Assembly (NCBI RefSeq): GCF_013377785.1 | Contig: NZ_JABXWT010000002.1 | Location: 583,143-647,142 of the forward strand | Length of the DNA: 64,000 nt | Direction of reading: 5' to 3' | DNA from: Ruegeria haliotis | Lineage (GTDB): Bacteria > Pseudomonadota > Alphaproteobacteria > Rhodobacterales > Rhodobacteraceae | Part shown: positions 46,387-54,717 of the stretch, piece by piece | Layout of the letters: each line of letters opens with the position of its first letter | Numbering within the stretch: the first letter of the stretch is position 1 | Translations under genes and position numbers: made by a program | The notes under the pieces: model-generated | What the model saw: only the letters and a program-made list of their open reading frames with translations | What the model was told of the DNA's origin: nothing | The model's database searches: none

Positions 46387-46707
46387 ATGAGAGATTTCGT
46401 TGACGGCACTGCCTTTAACAACGAACAAGGCAATCGTGCTCGGAAACTTTTCGCAGCCGTCGTACTGGCTGCACTGGATGACGCCATCGCCGACGATAAG
46501 AAGTATGGCAATGGCCCGGAACAAATCGCCCGTTGGGCGCGCTCGCGCGATGGTCGCGAAGTGCTGTCCTGCGCGGGTATTGACCCGAACGAACGGGTTG
46601 TTGGCGGACTGATGGAGTTCGTTGGACGCGGTGTGCGGACCTCGGTCGCCCTGTCGCGTGAAGAAAGCGAGCGTCGTAATGCCGCTCAGCAAGCTGAAGC
46701 CGCCTGA
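46387..46707 (+). CDS. Small conserved protein of Rhodobacterales (possibly DUF6280)
   Basis: A 106-residue soluble, helical protein starting at the ATG at 46387, with GGAAGACGAG before it. Key stretches are RARKLFAAVVLAALDDAIADDKK and EVLSCAGIDPNERVVGGLMEFV. I associate it, with moderate confidence, with DUF6280. It is followed by a strong terminator and preceded by 219 nt shared with the divergent efp gene. Function unknown. Confidence 0.7.
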   Translation: MRDFVDGTAFNNEQGNRARKLFAAVVLAALDDAIADDKKYGNGPEQIARWARSRDGREVLSCAGIDPNERVVGGLMEFVGRGVRTSVALSREESERRNAAQQAEAA

Positions 46708-46733
46708 TCTACGGCGACTTCTGATGGAAAAAG

Positions 46734-46761
46734 CGCGCTCCTGTATCCGGAGCGCGTTTTT
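46734..46761 (+). terminator. Rho-independent terminator
   Basis: CGCGCTCC-N7-GGAGCGCG (46734-46756) is a perfect 8-bp stem followed by TTTTT, 27 nt after the stop codon of the small conserved gene. Confidence 0.88.
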
Positions 46762-46779
46762 CTTTTGCGCATCGCCGCG

Positions 46780-47349
46780 TCAAAAGAACAGCAGCCATTG
46801 ACGGGCGACCCAAACCTCGGCTGCCAGCATCACCGCAAAAAACAGTTTGGCCCAAACTGACATGCCGCGATGCCACAGAACAGCGTAGGCCGCCAGACAG
46901 GCGACACCGGGAACAGGGGCAACCCAGAGTGCATGGTGCGCGCTGTCCCAATAGCTGATCTGGCTGTGGAAGACCCACGAACTAAAGGGCCAGAATTGGG
47001 GGCGACCGTCGCCAGCATGCAGCAGGAAATCCATCGTAAGATGCAATACCCCAGCCGCTGCTCCGATCGCCAAAACGCGCCATTTCAGTAAAAGCGCAAC
47101 CAGCAGTGCCAGCCCCCAAAGAACAAAAGAATTGTCGATGGCAAACACCGTTTGCCATGCGGGCGAATAGTATAGCTGCCCGAAGACAACCTGCTCGGGG
47201 ATACCCAAGATAAACAACGAAACGCCGGCCATGGCGTATAGCGACAGGTCTGGCAGCAACGATCCCAGCAGTGCCGCCCATAGGGTGCGTCCTGTGGCTG
47301 GGCGGGCAAAGACCGCGGCGCCGATCAAAAGATGCGCGGGCGTGTTCAT
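46780..47349 (-). CDS. YdjM-like membrane-bound metal-dependent hydrolase
   Basis: A 189-residue membrane protein. It starts [17 protein letters not shown], the typical N-terminus of the YdjM (LexA-regulated inner-membrane hydrolase) group. [12 protein letters not shown] and [25 protein letters not shown] carry the conserved His/Asp metal ligands. Several helices follow. It is divergent from cobQ; some genomes mislabel this neighbour as CobQ-related. Substrate unknown. Confidence 0.78.
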   Translation of the reverse strand: MNTPAHLLIGAAVFARPATGRTLWAALLGSLLPDLSLYAMAGVSLFILGIPEQVVFGQLYYSPAWQTVFAIDNSFVLWGLALLVALLLKWRVLAIGAAAGVLHLTMDFLLHAGDGRPQFWPFSSWVFHSQISYWDSAHHALWVAPVPGVACLAAYAVLWHRGMSVWAKLFFAVMLAAEVWVARQWLLFF

Positions 47350-47411
47350 CCGGGGCTTTCCCTTTGGCTTCAAATCAGGTCATCTGCGCGTCAACGTATA
47401 GGAGACAAGCC

Positions 47412-48869
47412 ATGGTTCGCGCCATCATGATTCAGGGCACCGGCAGCAATGTCGGAAAATCGGTTCTGGTGGCCGGGTTGGCACGCGCCTACACTCGACG
47501 CGGGTTGAAGGTTGCCCCTTTCAAGCCTCAGAACATGTCGAACAACGCCGCAGTTACTGAAAACGGTGGTGAAATCGGGCGGGCGCAGGCGTTGCAGGCG
47601 CGGGCAGCCCAGCGCGAGCCCCACACTGACATGAACCCAATCCTGCTCAAGCCTGAAACCGATACGGGGGCTCAGATCATCGTACAGGGCCAGCGCGCGG
47701 GCACAATGCAGGCTGGTGACTATCGCAAGGATAAATCCAAACTTCTGGGCGCTGCTATGGAAAGCTTTGATCGCCTGTGCAGCGATGCAGATCTGGTTTT
47801 GATCGAAGGCGCAGGCAGCCCTGCCGAGACAAACCTGCGCAAGGGCGACATCGCCAACATGGGCTTCGCCTGTGCAGCCGGGGTACCGGTTGTGCTGGTG
47901 GGTGATATTCACCGGGGCGGCGTGATCGCGCAAATCGTTGGTACGCAGGCGGTGTTGGACGCAGGTGATCTGGCGATGATCCGCGGATTTGCCGTCAACC
48001 GTTTCAAGGGCGATGTATCCCTGTTTGACGACGGCCGCGATGACATCGCCACCCGCACCGGATGGCCCTGTTTGGGCGTGGTGCCATGGTTTCACAACGC
48101 GTGGAAACTGCCTGCCGAGGATATGATGGACATCCGGTCCCATACCGGGGGGGCGTGCAAGGTCGTGGTTCCTCAGCTGGAGAGGATGGCCAATTTCGAC
48201 GATTTGGATCCGTTGTCGGCGGAACCCGGTGTCAGTGTCGAAATCATCCCCGCAGGTCGCCCCCTGCCCGGTGACGCTGATCTTGTTTTATTGCCCGGCA
48301 GCAAATCCACCATAGGCGACCTGAACTACTTCAGGGCGCAGGGATGGGACATCGATCTGTACGCACATGTGCGCCGGGGCGGTCACGTTCTGGGCCTGTG
48401 CGGCGGCTTCCAAATGCTGGGCAAGACGATCTCGGATCCTGATGGGGTCGATGGGCGTCCGGGTACGGTCGAAGGACTGGGCCTTCTGGATGTTGACACC
48501 GTTATGGCAGGTCAGAAACAGGTGACATTGACGAAAGCGCACGCACTACCAAACGGAGAACTGGTCAGCGGCTACGAAATCCATATGGGCCAGACCGAAG
48601 GGCCGGATTGCAGCCGCGCCTGGTTAGAGATCGAAGGTCGCCCCGAAGGAGCCGCCAGCCCAAATGGACGTATTCTCGGTAGTTACCTGCACGGCATCTT
48701 CTCCTCGGATGACTTCCGGGCCAGCTATCTTGCAAAACTGGGTGTTACATCCGATACGGCATATGAAGATGGGGTGGAACAGACATTAGACGATCTGGCC
48801 GATCATCTCGAACAACACATGAATCTGGACCTGCTGCTGACGTTGGCACTGCCCCCTCAGCGTGGCTGA
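47412..48869 (+). CDS. cobQ: Cobyric acid synthase CobQ
   Basis: A 485-residue glutamine-dependent amidotransferase that amidates four side chains of adenosylcobyrinic acid a,c-diamide. The N-terminal ATP-binding part opens [21 protein letters not shown], with [14 protein letters not shown]. The C-terminal glutaminase has the nucleophile cysteine in [11 protein letters not shown] and the histidine in SYLHGIF. GGAGACAAGCC precedes the ATG. It lies about 10 kb from the main cob operon and has no visible riboswitch of its own. Confidence 0.96.
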   Translation: MVRAIMIQGTGSNVGKSVLVAGLARAYTRRGLKVAPFKPQNMSNNAAVTENGGEIGRAQALQARAAQREPHTDMNPILLKPETDTGAQIIVQGQRAGTMQAGDYRKDKSKLLGAAMESFDRLCSDADLVLIEGAGSPAETNLRKGDIANMGFACAAGVPVVLVGDIHRGGVIAQIVGTQAVLDAGDLAMIRGFAVNRFKGDVSLFDDGRDDIATRTGWPCLGVVPWFHNAWKLPAEDMMDIRSHTGGACKVVVPQLERMANFDDLDPLSAEPGVSVEIIPAGRPLPGDADLVLLPGSKSTIGDLNYFRAQGWDIDLYAHVRRGGHVLGLCGGFQMLGKTISDPDGVDGRPGTVEGLGLLDVDTVMAGQKQVTLTKAHALPNGELVSGYEIHMGQTEGPDCSRAWLEIEGRPEGAASPNGRILGSYLHGIFSSDDFRASYLAKLGVTSDTAYEDGVEQTLDDLADHLEQHMNLDLLLTLALPPQRG

Positions 48870-48871
48870 AC

Positions 48872-49690
48872 CTATTCCAACTTTTCTGCGGCCAATGCGC
48901 GGTAGATTTCACGACGCACCATCTTTCGAACGTTTCGTGTGATCCGTTCGCCCAGGACGCCTTGTAGCTCTTGTCGGACCACATCCGCGATCATGGCACG
49001 CAGCGCCTCTTCCTCCATCGTGACGGATTGCGGCCCCTCCGGTTCAATGGTTTCCGGTTCCACTACCGGCGATGCGAGGACCTCGGGACTTCGAACAAAG
49101 GTGGCCGTAGATTGCGGTGCCTCGTCATTTTCGCCCTGAGGCTCGGACTCTTCCACTTCGACCTGATCCACAAGATTAGTCTCAGCAAATCCCTTCACCG
49201 CATTCCAGGGCAATGCCTGTGTCGGCGTTCCGGAATAGGCATCGTCGCTGTCGCCATCCGGTTCCCATTGATCTTCAGTCCGTGCAATTGCAGCTTCCAG
49301 CGCTTCAATCTTGGCACTCAAGCTGCCAGCCAGATCACCGGGGGCATTCGACTCATCAGTCGATGTCGCAGCAGTCCCGGCAACCGAGTTCTGCCCCACC
49401 TCGTCCTTGTTTGCCGCATTTCCCGCACGTACGATATCACAGGTGCGCAACAGCATTGGTTTGGCCGAATCTTCGGCGCTGTATTCCGGCTCCAGTTTCA
49501 GAGGCTTGGAATCAATCTTAGCCTTAGCGGGTTTGCTGATACGCAAGGCATCCGTCAAAACCAGCCGCCCTGGTTTGCGCGCTGTAGTCTTTTGATCCGA
49601 AACCGGAACTTTACGACCTTCTTCGCTTACCAGACGTTTTACCGAGGATAGAACATCCTCGATACCGGCTTTTACGACACTGTCTGTCAT
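48872..49690 (-). CDS. PopZ-like (DUF2497-type) disordered polar-organiser candidate
   Basis: A 272-residue protein with three parts. The N-terminal helix IEDVLSSVKRLVSEE (residues 10-24) strongly resembles the PopZ/DUF2497 N-terminus (E-E-I-L-A-S-I-R-R-I-I). The middle is long, acidic and Pro/Ser/Glu-rich and probably disordered. The C-terminal helices (EEEALRAMIADVVRQELQG and ITRNVRKMVRREIYRAL) resemble the PopZ oligomerisation region in pattern. The family may organise the cell pole, but this copy lacks a clear match over the C-terminal part. It lies between cobQ and tolC. Confidence 0.55.
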   Translation of the reverse strand: MTDSVVKAGIEDVLSSVKRLVSEEGRKVPVSDQKTTARKPGRLVLTDALRISKPAKAKIDSKPLKLEPEYSAEDSAKPMLLRTCDIVRAGNAANKDEVGQNSVAGTAATSTDESNAPGDLAGSLSAKIEALEAAIARTEDQWEPDGDSDDAYSGTPTQALPWNAVKGFAETNLVDQVEVEESEPQGENDEAPQSTATFVRSPEVLASPVVEPETIEPEGPQSVTMEEEALRAMIADVVRQELQGVLGERITRNVRKMVRREIYRALAAEKLE

Positions 49691-49764
49691 TGTTTTCTAC
49701 CGCTCTTTCCTCAGAATTGAGTGTAGCCAAACAATCCGGACCTCACAACAGGTAGTATTGGTCG

Positions 49765-51183
49765 TCAGTCACGCCGCAATGCTTTGAGAACGCGATCCAG
49801 ATCCTTGCTCTGTTTGCTGATCTGTGCCGGCGCTTTTTTCACCAGATTATAATACAGCGTCGGGTCATAAATCTGCACCGCAAGCCCAAGACGTTCTGCC
49901 GTCAGTAGCCCCTGCGCCTGCAACACCTGATAGGCCGCCAGCGACCGCTCTGTCCGGGACAGAACCTCGCTCAACTGCGCATCCAGCAGATCCTGCTGGG
50001 CGTTCAAGACATCCAGCGTGGTTCGCGCACCCAGTGTAGCCTCTTCGCGAATTCCGTCAAAGGCCACTTGCGAGGCGCGGACCCGCTCGGTCGACGCGGT
50101 CAGGCTGGCCGTTGCAGTTTCAAAACGAACATATGCATCCGTTACGCCCTGCGTAATATCCTTTTGCACATTCAACAGATTCGCGCGGGAAGAATCCCGG
50201 GTGGCCATTGCGCGACGCACAGTGGCAGCCAATCGGCCACCAGCATAAATCGGCTGATTGAAATTCAATGATAAACCGGCATCGTTTTGATAGTCATCGT
50301 CGTCAAAGTTTTCTCTGACGCCCGCGTTTGCGCCTAGGCTGACATTCGGGCCCAGACCGGCCCGCTGTTGCCGAACGATAAGATCAAAGGCCCGCACCTG
50401 ATGCTGTGCAGACAGGATAGCCGGGTGGTTTCGCTGGGCCAGACCGATCGCATCGGACTGCGACCGCGGCAGGTTTGGTAGGCTGGGCTGACCAGCCGTA
50501 CGACCCGGCAACTTTCCGACGGCGTTCAAATACTCGGCCTGAGCAGTACTCAGGTCGCCTCGGGCGTCGGCCAAATCCGCACGCGAACTGGCCAATTGAG
50601 CTTCGGAAAGGGCAACGTCAGTTCGCGTAACCTCGCCCACTTCGAACCGATCGTTCGATGCGCGCAGTTCCTCGCTCGACAAATCAACGTTGTTCTGTCG
50701 GATTTGCACTGTCTCTTCTTGCAGCAACACGCCCAGATAGGCCGTCGTTGCACGAAAGAGGACTTGCTGTTCGATGTCGATCAGCGATTGCCGCGTCGCC
50801 AGAACTGTTTCTTGAGCGGATTGCTTGCCCAGAACCGACGCACCACCATCATACAAAAGCTGAGTCAGCGTCAGTCCAGAAAAAAAACGGGCCGGATTCG
50901 TGGTCGTGACAACCGATCCCGACCGGGTTTTCGTGTACTCTTGGTTGATGTTCACCGACCAGTTGATGATCGGCCGCAGCGCCGCGAGGGCAATCGCAAC
51001 ATCTTCATCGGCTGCACGCAAAAGGGCCCGGTTCTGTTCCAACAGGCCACTCGTGTTGTATGCACCGATGAAGGCATCGGTCAGATTATCAGCCCACACC
51101 GCACGCCCAGGCATAACGCTGAGGGCAATTCCAGCCGTCACTGCAAACGCCTTGACCACCTTATCTGCTGCCATACCACGCAT
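49765..51183 (-). CDS. tolC: TolC family outer-membrane efflux protein
   Basis: A 472-residue outer-membrane channel for type I secretion or efflux. The Sec signal peptide covers about residues 1-32. Two TolC repeats follow, with the periplasmic-helix patterns NNVDLSSEELRASNDRFEVGEVTRTDVALSEAQL and the second-repeat RVRASQVAFDGIREEATLGARTTLDVLNAQQDLLDAQ. The equivalent G-E-V-T-R-T-D-V and G-A-R-T-T-L-D-V segments mark the duplicated turns. I chose the ATG at 51183, 7 nt after AGAGGA; it follows the Pcm-like gene. Confidence 0.93.
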   Translation of the reverse strand: MRGMAADKVVKAFAVTAGIALSVMPGRAVWADNLTDAFIGAYNTSGLLEQNRALLRAADEDVAIALAALRPIINWSVNINQEYTKTRSGSVVTTTNPARFFSGLTLTQLLYDGGASVLGKQSAQETVLATRQSLIDIEQQVLFRATTAYLGVLLQEETVQIRQNNVDLSSEELRASNDRFEVGEVTRTDVALSEAQLASSRADLADARGDLSTAQAEYLNAVGKLPGRTAGQPSLPNLPRSQSDAIGLAQRNHPAILSAQHQVRAFDLIVRQQRAGLGPNVSLGANAGVRENFDDDDYQNDAGLSLNFNQPIYAGGRLAATVRRAMATRDSSRANLLNVQKDITQGVTDAYVRFETATASLTASTERVRASQVAFDGIREEATLGARTTLDVLNAQQDLLDAQLSEVLSRTERSLAAYQVLQAQGLLTAERLGLAVQIYDPTLYYNLVKKAPAQISKQSKDLDRVLKALRRD

Positions 51184-51252
51184 AACCAAATCCTCTCAAA
51201 TCAAAATTACGCAACCCTGCAGGCAGTTTGCGTCTTTGTTTTCAACTAATCA

Positions 51253-51276
51253 AGGCGACAGAATAATCTATCGCCT
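51253..51276 (-). terminator. Terminator-like hairpin between the Pcm-like and tolC genes
   Basis: AGGCGACAGA-ATAA-TCTATCGCCT has a 10-bp stem with one mismatch, just after the methyltransferase stop codon on the minus strand. The U-run is poor, so it could attenuate rather than stop transcription into tolC. Confidence 0.45.
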
Positions 51277-51278
51277 GA

Positions 51279-51932
51279 CTATAGCGAAAATGCACACTCA
51301 ATGGAAAAACTCTCTAAAACCGGAGCACTGGCATTGAAAGCGTCACGCCAGTTGACTCGTCCAGCGGATTTGCGCCCGATCCGGACGGTTCCCAACTCGC
51401 CCTCGACGAACAGGCAGGCGATCCGGCCGTGATCCTTGAGCTGGTCCAGCAGACCGTCAGGTACCTGCTCGACCCCGCCCTGAATCATGATCACATCATA
51501 AGGACCATGCTCAACCGCACCTTGATCCAGCGGACCGACATGCACGATCGCATTGTCTGCTTCTGCTTCGGTAAGCAGGATTTGCGCCTCGGATGCGAGC
51601 GTTTCGTTCTCTTCCACGCCGACCACCAACTGCGCCATTCGCGCGGCAACTGCCGTCGAATAGCCCAACGCCGGAGCGATATCGAGAACCATCTCATCAT
51701 TCGAGATATTCAGCGCATCCAGCATCTTGGCCAGCGTCCGCGGCTCCAGGATGCAGCGGTCGTTTCCGAGTTCGATCACCCCTTCGACATAAGCAGCCTC
51801 TCGCTGTGCGTCAGGGACAAAACTCTCGCGCGGGACTGTCAGCATGGCATCAATAATTGGGAATTTCGTGACATCGGAGGGCCGAATTTGCGTATCGACC
51901 ATTGTGCGGCGCCGGGCTGCGAAATCTGTCAT
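51279..51932 (-). CDS. Protein-L-isoaspartate O-methyltransferase family protein
   Basis: A 217-residue class I SAM methyltransferase of the Pcm family. MVDTQIRPSDVTKFPIIDAMLTVPRESFVP is the typical N-terminus, EMVLDIAPALGYSTAVAARMAQLV is the SAM-binding loop (motif I has A-P-A-L-G-Y instead of the usual G-x-G-x-G) and VVGVEENE is motif II. The altered motif I raises doubt about true isoaspartate repair. The start is the ATG at 51932. Pcm-like genes often lie upstream of tolC in alphaproteobacteria, as here. Confidence 0.85.
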   Translation of the reverse strand: MTDFAARRRTMVDTQIRPSDVTKFPIIDAMLTVPRESFVPDAQREAAYVEGVIELGNDRCILEPRTLAKMLDALNISNDEMVLDIAPALGYSTAVAARMAQLVVGVEENETLASEAQILLTEAEADNAIVHVGPLDQGAVEHGPYDVIMIQGGVEQVPDGLLDQLKDHGRIACLFVEGELGTVRIGRKSAGRVNWRDAFNASAPVLESFSIECAFSL

Positions 51933-52159
51933 TGGATCTCTCGTCTTATTCCCTTGGATGTCTGGCTTGTGCCATATCCCGCATCGACCGGCAACGGCCC
52001 AGATGCCGCAACCTACGCCTGTCGGCAAGTTTGTGGTCACCAGACATCTGACAATTCGCAATCAGGCTGCCAAAATTCCATTCAATCCACTGGACGCCCC
52101 TGACGAAAGCTGCTAAAACGCCGGTCACACCACGGCAAGTATTTGATTTTACTTGAAAA

Positions 52160-52233
52160 GGCGAGTTGGCGGAGTGGTGACGCAGCGGATTGCAAATCCG
52201 TGTACACCGGTTCGATTCCGGTACTCGCCTCCA
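52160..52233 (+). tRNA. trnC: tRNA-Cys (anticodon GCA)
   Basis: This 74-nt gene folds as a full cloverleaf. The acceptor GGCGAGT pairs with ACTCGCC, the anticodon stem-loop GATTGCAAATC has GCA at 52192-52194, and the T-arm is CCGGTTCGATTCCGG. The CCA end is encoded (52231-52233). There is no intron or split. Confidence 0.97.
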
Positions 52234-52244
52234 CTGCTTTTCAA

Positions 52245-52490
52245 TCAGTTAGAATCGCTGGAATTTTTCGGTCGATAGTTTCCGTTGGCCTGATGGCAAA
52301 ATATTCGTTTCACTTCGATTCTAGCATCCGTAAAAATGTTGCTTACTGCGTCAGGTAGACAGATCGCGCCTGCCAGAACATCCCTTGGTGAACGTAGAGC
52401 GGTCTGATCAACAATTCCCAGCCACCAATCGCAGCTTCGACACGCGTTGCACACCTCAATCCACAGATCATTTGCAAGCTTTTCATTCAC
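52245..52490 (-). CDS. Possible small protein beside tRNA-Cys, uncertain
   Basis: An 81-codon ORF whose ATG lies next to the histidine kinase stop codon on the same strand (TGAATG). It contains CNACRSC and a plausible hydrophilic/aromatic mix (DWWLGIVDQTALRSPRD). Base composition is more AT-rich than its neighbours and I find no recognisable domain. It may be a remnant of a longer gene or a chance ORF in the gap. Confidence 0.3.
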   Translation of the reverse strand: MNEKLANDLWIEVCNACRSCDWWLGIVDQTALRSPRDVLAGAICLPDAVSNIFTDARIEVKRIFCHQANGNYRPKNSSDSN

Positions 52491-54033
52491 TCAAGGCTCT
52501 AGCGTTGAAACGGATAGTAAATTGAGCACCAGACGTGAGCGAATGAAGGGTGAGTTGGCCTCCAGACGCTTCGACAACCGACTTTACAATGTTCAGGCCC
52601 ATACCCGTCCCTCCCTGATCACGGCGCGTGGTGAAAAAGGGCATTAGAACCTTATCGCGATTCCCCGCACTTATGCCCCGACCGTCATCCTGAATAACCA
52701 GCTGTTGGCCCATGGCATCTTTCGATGCGGTCAGCGAAACGTCGCCAGCCCCGTTTTGCTGCGCATTTTCCAGCATATGCGTCAAGATGATCTTCAGGGC
52801 ATGAGGGTGCAGCGGCAGAGCAACATTCTCATTGCAAGTCGACACCGTCAGAGCTGGAAACCTCGACCGTATTTCGCGTCCGACCTGTCTCAGTGTGGTC
52901 GACCCTTCTTCGGCGTTTTGCTCGGCAAGACTGAATGCGCGCATGCTGGCCAGAAGGTCCTCCATCCGTGCTGTATCGCGTTCGATATTGTCAAGAAAAC
53001 GATCTCGTTGCGCTGTCGTCATATCTTCGTCGCGCAGCAACTCGGCAGCCCCTTTGACAGCCGTCAGAGGCGATTTCAGCTCATGCGTCACATGCGCTGT
53101 GTAGGTTTTCAGCGCGTCCTGTTGATCATGCAGGCGCTCTGTCAGGATTTGAAAACTGTTGCTGAGATTCTCAATTTCCTTTGTCCCGAATTGGCCGGGC
53201 GCCTCCCAGCGGGCCCCGACCGATCCGGCAGTTTGGGTTCGCTGGATCAAAGACTGGATCGGACGGGTCACAAAACGCCAGAAGACAAAACCAATCAGAG
53301 CGGTTGAGACGATGACAAACAATGCCGCCTTGGCGAGATTGAAACGCTCTCCGTAGAGAAATCGAAAAATGTGATTTGGTGTGCGGCTGAGGTATACCGC
53401 ACCGACCACGTCACCATCCACAACGACCGGCATCGCGACAAAAACCCGGACTCTCGTTCCCTGACTAACAGAATAGACTGCCGGTTCCGGAGTGTTCCGG
53501 ACGCGCACGCGCGTGACCGAGACCGTTTCTCCGCCCAGCGCACGGGCGACCTCGTCAACATGGTTCAGAGATAAGCCAAGTTCGGCACTCCCGCCAATGA
53601 CATTGCCGTGCGGGTCAAGCAGTCGATATCCGGCCAATGTGTTCCTTTGCGACGCGTTTACGATGCGCGAAAGCTCGGGCCCGATTACGCGATAGACGGG
53701 CGAAGGCAATGTGGCCATCGGAGTTGCATCAGGACGCGGAGGAAAAATGGTTTCTGACCCCAGAGACAATGACGGGAAGACGGGTGTGAAACCTTGCGGA
53801 TCGGTCAAACCAACGGCATCAAGGCCGGTTTCTGAGGCATAAGCCTCTGCGTACACCGCAGCCAGTACCGAGGCTTGGGTCAGCAAGCTTTCTTCCGTCT
53901 GCTGCACCAGTTGATTGGCGTAGAATCTGAATAGAAACAGCCCGGCAATTGGCAGGCACAAAACCAACCCCAGAACCAGTAACAGCACAGTCCCCAGCCG
54001 GGGACGCCATTTGCGGACTACACCGACCGGCAC
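52483..54033 (-). CDS. Membrane-bound sensor histidine kinase (CreC-like)
   Basis: A 516-residue kinase. An N-terminal helix, a periplasmic sensor of about 200 residues and a second helix (about residues 233-253) are followed by a HAMP-like linker. The phosphoacceptor is His317 in AHVTHELKSPLT. The ATPase has MLENAQQNGAG, DDGRGIS, FFTTRRDQGGTGMGLNIVK. I chose the GTG at 54033 preceded by GAGG, which overlaps the end of the response regulator by 16 nt. It is the last gene of a three-gene unit with the DUF4173 protein. Confidence 0.93.
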   Translation of the reverse strand: MPVGVVRKWRPRLGTVLLLVLGLVLCLPIAGLFLFRFYANQLVQQTEESLLTQASVLAAVYAEAYASETGLDAVGLTDPQGFTPVFPSLSLGSETIFPPRPDATPMATLPSPVYRVIGPELSRIVNASQRNTLAGYRLLDPHGNVIGGSAELGLSLNHVDEVARALGGETVSVTRVRVRNTPEPAVYSVSQGTRVRVFVAMPVVVDGDVVGAVYLSRTPNHIFRFLYGERFNLAKAALFVIVSTALIGFVFWRFVTRPIQSLIQRTQTAGSVGARWEAPGQFGTKEIENLSNSFQILTERLHDQQDALKTYTAHVTHELKSPLTAVKGAAELLRDEDMTTAQRDRFLDNIERDTARMEDLLASMRAFSLAEQNAEEGSTTLRQVGREIRSRFPALTVSTCNENVALPLHPHALKIILTHMLENAQQNGAGDVSLTASKDAMGQQLVIQDDGRGISAGNRDKVLMPFFTTRRDQGGTGMGLNIVKSVVEASGGQLTLHSLTSGAQFTIRFNARALSE

Positions 54034-54710
54034 GCACCCATCCTCAGCCCGACACCATGAACCGTTACGATACTGTCGTGGCACCCTGCCTGGGTCAGTT
54101 TATTTCTGATATTTCGGATATGGCTGTCAATTGTGCGATCCGAGACGTGAATGTTTGCGCCGTACACAGCATCAATCAGACGCTGGCGCGAAATCACATT
54201 CTCTGGACGTTCCATCAGCGTTTCCAGCAACGAAAACTCGGATGCAGTCAGGGCAATGGTTTCCCCCGCCAGCACGCACGCATGCCGGTTCAGATCAATC
54301 TCGAGATCCCCGCGGCAAAAGCGTCGATCTGACCGTATGGCAACCGGTTGCGTTCTCTTCAAGATAGCCTTGATGCGCGCGACCAACTCTCGGGGCGAAA
54401 ACGGTTTGGTCACATAGTCGTCACCGCCGATCTCAAGTCCGACGATCCGATCAATCTCGTCATCCCGCGCGGTCAGAAACAAGATTGGCAGGTCCGAGGT
54501 CTTGCGGATTTCCCGACACACTTCCAGCCCATCCATTTCCGGCAGACCGATATCCAGAACCACCAGATCAGGTTTGTCCACGCGCACCGCGGACACTGCA
54601 GCCAATCCATCCTCGACAAATGTCGTGGTGAAACCGGATTTCTCGGCCGCAAACCCGATCACTTCGCGGATATGAGGGTCGTCGTCTACGATGAGAATAT
54701 GACCGGCCAT
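54018..54710 (-). CDS. OmpR-family response regulator (CreB-like)
   Basis: A 230-residue regulator. The receiver domain has Asp53 in LVVLDIGLPEMDGLEV, with the acidic pair in HILIVDDDP and the conserved lysine in DDYVTKPFS. The C-terminal winged helix has ALTASEFSLLETLMERPENVISRQRLIDAVYG. The ATG at 54710 has GGAG upstream. It pairs with the following kinase. Confidence 0.93.
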   Translation of the reverse strand: MAGHILIVDDDPHIREVIGFAAEKSGFTTTFVEDGLAAVSAVRVDKPDLVVLDIGLPEMDGLEVCREIRKTSDLPILFLTARDDEIDRIVGLEIGGDDYVTKPFSPRELVARIKAILKRTQPVAIRSDRRFCRGDLEIDLNRHACVLAGETIALTASEFSLLETLMERPENVISRQRLIDAVYGANIHVSDRTIDSHIRNIRNKLTQAGCHDSIVTVHGVGLRMGACRSV

Positions 54711-54717
54711 AAACGTC

